A DNA stretch of 64,000 bases from Pseudomonas putida (GTDB taxonomy: Bacteria > Pseudomonadota > Gammaproteobacteria > Pseudomonadales > Pseudomonadaceae): the NCBI RefSeq assembly GCF_002741075.1, contig NZ_CP016634.1, positions 3,998,001-4,062,000 of the forward strand. The letters are read 5' to 3'. The position numbers were made by a program, and so were the translations under genes. Below, in pieces: positions 60,718 through 64,000 of this stretch. Numbering within the stretch: position 1 is the first letter of the stretch; every line of letters begins with the position of its first letter. The notes beneath the pieces were generated by a model that ran no database searches, was not told the origin of the DNA, and was given only the letters and a program-made list of their open reading frames with translations.

Positions 60718-61182
60718 ATGATCCGACTTGAAACCATCCTGACCCCCGGCCGTTCCCTCGTGAACGTGCCGGGCGGCAGTAAAAAGCGCGTGCTCCAGGA
60801 AATCGCCACCCTGATCGCCAGGGAAGTGCCCGAACTGGAGATGGAAGACGTATTCGAAAAATTGGTTGGCCGTGAAAAGCTCGGCTCCACCGGTTTCGGC
60901 AACGGCATCGCCATTCCCCATTGCCGCCTCGAAGGTTGCACCGCACCGGTCAGCGCACTGCTGCACCTAGATGCCCCCATCGACTATGACGCCATCGATG
61001 GCGCGCCGGTGGACCTGCTGTTCGTCCTGCTTGTGCCAGAGGCCGCCACCGACGCCCACCTTGAACTGCTGCGCCAGATCGCCAGCATGCTCGATCGCAA
61101 GGAGGTCCGCGATCGCCTGCGTGCCGCCGACAGCAGCGAGGCCCTGTACCAGGTAGTCCTGGACGCACAGAACGAGCACTGA
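60718..61182 (+). CDS. ptsN: Nitrogen PTS enzyme IIA (PtsN)
   Basis: The regulatory phosphoacceptor of the nitrogen-related PTS; it affects potassium handling, carbon/nitrogen balance and other targets but does not transport sugar. 154 residues; the phospho-site is His68 in NGIAIPHCRLEG. It gains phosphate from PtsO, encoded 0.9 kb downstream. Gap to rapZ is 3 bp. Confidence 0.96.
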   Translation: MIRLETILTPGRSLVNVPGGSKKRVLQEIATLIAREVPELEMEDVFEKLVGREKLGSTGFGNGIAIPHCRLEGCTAPVSALLHLDAPIDYDAIDGAPVDLLFVLLVPEAATDAHLELLRQIASMLDRKEVRDRLRAADSSEALYQVVLDAQNEH

Positions 61183-61185
61183 AAC

Positions 61186-62040
61186 ATGCGCCTGATCATC
61201 GTCAGCGGCCGGTCCGGCTCCGGCAAAAGCACCGCCCTCGATGTACTGGAAGACAACGGTTACTACTGTATCGACAACCTGCCCGCCGGGCTGTTGCCGC
61301 AGTTGGCAGAAAACGCGCTGATCAATACCGAACTGCTGCAACCAAAGGTGGCCGTCTCCATCGACGCCCGCAACCTGCCCAGCCATCTGACGCGCTTCCC
61401 CGAGTTGCTCGAGGACGCCCGGAGCCGGCACATCCAATGCGACGTGCTGTACCTGGATGCCGACGAGGAGACCCTGCTCAAGCGCTTCTCCGAAACCCGT
61501 CGTCGCCACCCGCTGACCAACGCCAATCGCTCCCTCGCCGAGGCGATCCGCGTCGAAAGCGAGCTGCTGGGCCCGATCGCCGACCTGGCCGACCTCAAGA
61601 TCGACACCACCAACCTCAATCTTTACCAGTTGCGCGACGCGATCAAGCTTCGCCTGCTCAATCAACCCGAGCCCGGCACGGCGTTTCTAGTGGAGTCCTT
61701 CGGCTTCAAGCGCGGCATGCCCGTGGACGCCGACCTGGTGTTCGATGTGCGCTGCCTACCCAACCCGTATTGGAAGCCCGAGCTGCGCGAGCACTCCGGG
61801 CTGGACCAGCCGGTAATCGACTACCTGGCCGCCCAACCGGATGTCGAAGAGATGTTCCAGGACATCTCCAGCTATCTGCTCAAGTGGCTGCCACGTTTCG
61901 CCGCCAGCAATCGCGCCTATGTCACCATCGCGATTGGCTGCACTGGCGGCCACCACCGTTCGGTCTACCTGACCGAGCGCCTGGGCCAGCTTTTGCAACA
62001 ATCCCTGAAAAACGTCCAGGTCCGCCATCGCGACCTCTAG
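61186..62040 (+). CDS. rapZ: RapZ-type nucleotide-binding protein
   Basis: A P-loop protein; in E. coli it is an RNA-binding adaptor for RNase E controlling GlmS through GlmZ. 284 residues: Walker A GRSGSGKS at 8-15, [10 protein letters not shown] around 101-110, and the C-terminal conserved [19 protein letters not shown]. Whether it does the same in Pseudomonas is not shown by sequence. Confidence 0.95.
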   Translation: MRLIIVSGRSGSGKSTALDVLEDNGYYCIDNLPAGLLPQLAENALINTELLQPKVAVSIDARNLPSHLTRFPELLEDARSRHIQCDVLYLDADEETLLKRFSETRRRHPLTNANRSLAEAIRVESELLGPIADLADLKIDTTNLNLYQLRDAIKLRLLNQPEPGTAFLVESFGFKRGMPVDADLVFDVRCLPNPYWKPELREHSGLDQPVIDYLAAQPDVEEMFQDISSYLLKWLPRFAASNRAYVTIAIGCTGGHHRSVYLTERLGQLLQQSLKNVQVRHRDL

Positions 62041-62060
62041 CCCACAGGATCCGCACCCCG

Positions 62061-62333
62061 ATGCCCGCCCGCGAAATTACCATCATCAACAAGCTGGGCC
62101 TGCACGCCCGGGCGGCAGCCAAGTTCGTTGGCGTGGCCGGGCGCTTTCCCTGCCAGGTCAGGGTGGGGCGTGCGCCCGACAAAATGGTGGACGGCAAGAG
62201 CATCATGGCCGTGATGATGCTCGCCGCAGGCAAGGGCACCCAGGTGCACCTGATGACCGAGGGCGAACAGGACAACGAGGCCATGGATGCCTTGGCCGAG
62301 CTGATCAACAACTATTTCGACGAAGGCGAGTGA
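62061..62333 (+). CDS. ptsO: Nitrogen PTS phosphocarrier NPr (PtsO)
   Basis: An HPr-like phosphocarrier that moves phosphate from PtsP to PtsN. 90 residues, with the active His15 in NKLGLHARAAAKF and the second conserved stretch VDGKSIMAVMMLAAGKGT. It is the final gene of the rpoN cluster, 20 bp after rapZ. Confidence 0.96.
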   Translation: MPAREITIINKLGLHARAAAKFVGVAGRFPCQVRVGRAPDKMVDGKSIMAVMMLAAGKGTQVHLMTEGEQDNEAMDALAELINNYFDEGE

Positions 62334-62444
62334 ATCGCCGCGATGGCCGCAGATCGAGACGACCTGACTGGCCTGGTGTGTAGCGAGCTGACTCAGAGCC
62401 CGATTTCTGAATCAATCAACTTTCGCGCCGCAGAACAGAAGCAA

Positions 62445-62463
62445 AGGGCCGCTGCGCGGCCCT
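62445..62463. terminator. Hairpin between ptsO and pmbA
   Basis: AGGGCCGC-TGC-GCGGCCCT, an 8-bp perfect stem, lies between two convergent genes. On either strand the T-run is weak (GAGTTTC, or TTTGCTTC on the minus strand). It probably ends both units partly. Confidence 0.5.
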
Positions 62464-62495
62464 GAGTTTCAACTATTCCTGCCAAGTGACAGGTA

Positions 62496-63842
62496 TCAGC
62501 TCCCCGCCACCGTCATCCTCTCGATCAACACCGAGCCACTGTGAATGTTGCTCCGGGTTTCGATATCGCTACCGATCGCGACGATCTGCTGGAACATATC
62601 CTTCATGTTGCCGGCAATCGTCACTTCCTGGACAGGGAACTGGATTTCGCCATTCTCCACCCAGAAGCCCGCCGCGCCACGGGAGTAATCGCCCGTCACC
62701 ATGTTCAGGCCATGCCCCATCAGCTCGGTCACCAGTAAGCCGCGCCCCATACGACGGATCAATGCGGCCTGGTCTTCCACACCGTGGGTGACGAACAGGT
62801 TATGCACACCGCCGGCATTGGCAGTGCTCGGCAGACCCAGCTTGCGTCCGGAGTAGGTGCCGAGCAGGTAGGAGACCAGCTCGCCCTTTTCCACGAACGG
62901 CTTCGCATAGGTCGCCAGGCCATCGCCGTCGAAGGCCGCGCTCCCCAAGGCTCGCGGCAGGTGAGGACGCTCATCGAGGGTCAGCCAGGTGGGGAAGAGA
63001 CGCTGGCCGATAGCACCATCGAGGAACGATGATTTGCGGTACAAGTTGCCGCCGGAGATAGCCGAAAGGAAGCTGCCGAACAAGCCGCCCGCCAGTTCTG
63101 CGGAGAACAGCACCGGCACCTCGCAGGTCGGCACCGGGCGTGCACCCAGGCGGCTGGCTGCACGCAGTGCGGCGCGCTGGCCGATGCTACGCGGGTCGGC
63201 CAGCAATTGACCCTGGCGATTGACGTCATACCAGTAGTCGCGCTGCATCTGCCCTTCGCCCTCGGCGATCATCACGCAACTCAGGCTGTGACGCGTGGAG
63301 GCATAACTGCCGATGAAACCATGACTGTTGCCATAGACCCGGCAGCCTTGGTGGGTGTTCAGGGTAGTGCCATCGGCGTTGAGGATGCGTGGATCGGCAT
63401 CGAAAGCTGCAGCCTCACAGGCCAATGCCATTTCGACGGCCTTTTCCGGCTCCAGGGCCCAGTCATGATAAAGATCCAGATCCGGGATCTCGCGAGCCAT
63501 CAGCGCTGCGTCGGCCAGGCCTGCACACTCATCCTCGGAGGTATGCTGGGCAATGGCCAAGGCGGCCGCCACGGTCTCGCGAATCGCTTCGCAGCCGCTG
63601 GCTGAGGTACTGGCCGAGCCTTTGCGCTGGCCAACGTAGAGGGTGATGCCAAAACCTTGATCGCGGTTGAACTCGACGGTCTCGACCTCGCGCTGGCGCA
63701 CTGTGGTGGACAAGCCCTGCTCCAACGACACTGCCACTTCGCAGGCGCTGGCGCCCTGGCGTCGTGCTTCGGCGATAATCGCCTCGACCTGTTCCTGCAA
63801 CGCCGGCAGGTCCTTGGGGCCTACGCTCTGGACTGCACTCAT
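62496..63842 (-). CDS. pmbA: TldE/PmbA metalloprotease-family protein
   Basis: Half of the TldD/TldE peptidase that matures or degrades small peptides such as microcins, CcdA or modified peptides. The ATG at 63842 (MSAVQSVGPKDLPALQEQ) follows GGAGAG and gives 448 residues; an upstream ATG at 63854 is less likely. Features: GFGITLYVGQRKGSAST, NADGTTLNTHQG, and the C-terminal LMGHGLNMVTGDYSRGAAGFW region. TldE lacks the metal-binding HEXXXH of TldD; none is seen here. Convergent with ptsO. Confidence 0.95.
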   Translation of the reverse strand: MSAVQSVGPKDLPALQEQVEAIIAEARRQGASACEVAVSLEQGLSTTVRQREVETVEFNRDQGFGITLYVGQRKGSASTSASGCEAIRETVAAALAIAQHTSEDECAGLADAALMAREIPDLDLYHDWALEPEKAVEMALACEAAAFDADPRILNADGTTLNTHQGCRVYGNSHGFIGSYASTRHSLSCVMIAEGEGQMQRDYWYDVNRQGQLLADPRSIGQRAALRAASRLGARPVPTCEVPVLFSAELAGGLFGSFLSAISGGNLYRKSSFLDGAIGQRLFPTWLTLDERPHLPRALGSAAFDGDGLATYAKPFVEKGELVSYLLGTYSGRKLGLPSTANAGGVHNLFVTHGVEDQAALIRRMGRGLLVTELMGHGLNMVTGDYSRGAAGFWVENGEIQFPVQEVTIAGNMKDMFQQIVAIGSDIETRSNIHSGSVLIERMTVAGS

Positions 63843-63951
63843 GGTTCTCTCCACTCGAAATTCTGCGTACGGCTAGGGTCATTCTACGACCGGGCCGGAC
63901 AAGCGGCCCCCGACTGGTTATCATGGCGGCGATTTCTAGCGGACTGCCACC

Positions 63952-64000
63952 ATGGTTGATTCTTACGACGACGCCTTCGACGGCGAAAAAAGCAAAACCC
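63952..64000 (+). CDS. darP: DarP/YjgA-like protein, N-terminus only (truncated by window edge)
   Basis: The ATG at 63952 opens MVDSYDDAFDGEKSKT, matching the acidic start of the Pseudomonas YjgA (DUF615, DarP) protein, a 50S-associated assembly factor. In P. putida this gene is divergent from pmbA, as here. Only 16 codons are visible, so the call relies on the start, divergent position and my memory of the neighbour. Confidence 0.65.
   Translation, partial: MVDSYDDAFDGEKSKT

Overview
The window is a piece of a Pseudomonas chromosome, almost certainly from the P. putida group. The evidence is the high GC content, the paired inverted REP sequences of the 'GTAGGAGCGGG(T)TTACCCGCGAA' type, and a gene order (glk-edd / gap / FecI-FecR-TonB receptor / heme oxygenase / arcDABC / gcvHP-sdaA-gcvT / csp / lptFG / pepA-holC-valS / hupN / ndpA / hisCDG-murA / mla / kds-lpt-rpoN-ptsN-rapZ-ptsO / pmbA) that I remember as P. 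putida core order. No search was run, so the species is an inference.

Layout. 0-3.5 kb: Entner-Doudoroff genes, glk (partial) and edd on the minus strand, divergent from gap, with HexR-type operators between them. 3.5-9.3 kb: an iron/heme cell-surface signalling cassette (Fur box, ECF sigma factor, FecR anti-sigma, TonB receptor with a signalling domain, heme oxygenase, DUF454 membrane protein). A motif shared upstream of the receptor and the oxygenase is a candidate promoter of the ECF sigma factor. 9.3-16.5 kb: the arginine deiminase operon arcDABC, a second divergent ArcD paralogue, an ANR-like box and a small DUF5064-like gene. 16.6-29.3 kb: a TyrR/GcsR-like sigma54 activator, gltS, kup, chrA, then a glycine cleavage/serine dehydratase operon behind a good sigma54 promoter with TyrR-type palindromes. 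29.6-33.2 kb: a cold-shock gene and an RDD protein, interrupted by two insertion sequences. The ISL3-family copy sits in the T-tract of the cold-shock terminator, and the IS3-family copy has an A6G frameshift signal.

33.2-46.8 kb: LPS export permeases lptF/lptG, pepA, holC, valS, rlmF, hupN, ndpA, a GIY-YIG protein, an NTF2-like protein, a CynX-type MFS transporter and a GntR/FadR regulator. 46.8-47.2 kb: a structured non-coding repeat. 47.2-55.1 kb (minus strand): hisC, hisD, hisG, murA, ibaG, then the Mla (Ttg2) phospholipid transport operon. 55.3-62.3 kb (plus strand): kdsD-kdsC-lptC-lptA-lptB-rpoN-hpf-ptsN-rapZ-ptsO, which links Kdo/LPS export, sigma54 and the nitrogen PTS. The window closes with pmbA (minus) and the first codons of a darP/yjgA-like gene.

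Most of the window is ordinary core genome. The points of interest are regulatory (ECF promoter pair, sigma54/TyrR-type control region, ANR and HexR boxes), mobile (two IS copies with readable ends) and structural (a 60-bp near-perfect hairpin before kup and a three-way-junction repeat at 46.9 kb). I found no CRISPR array, no tRNA or rRNA gene and no convincing new multi-gene system.
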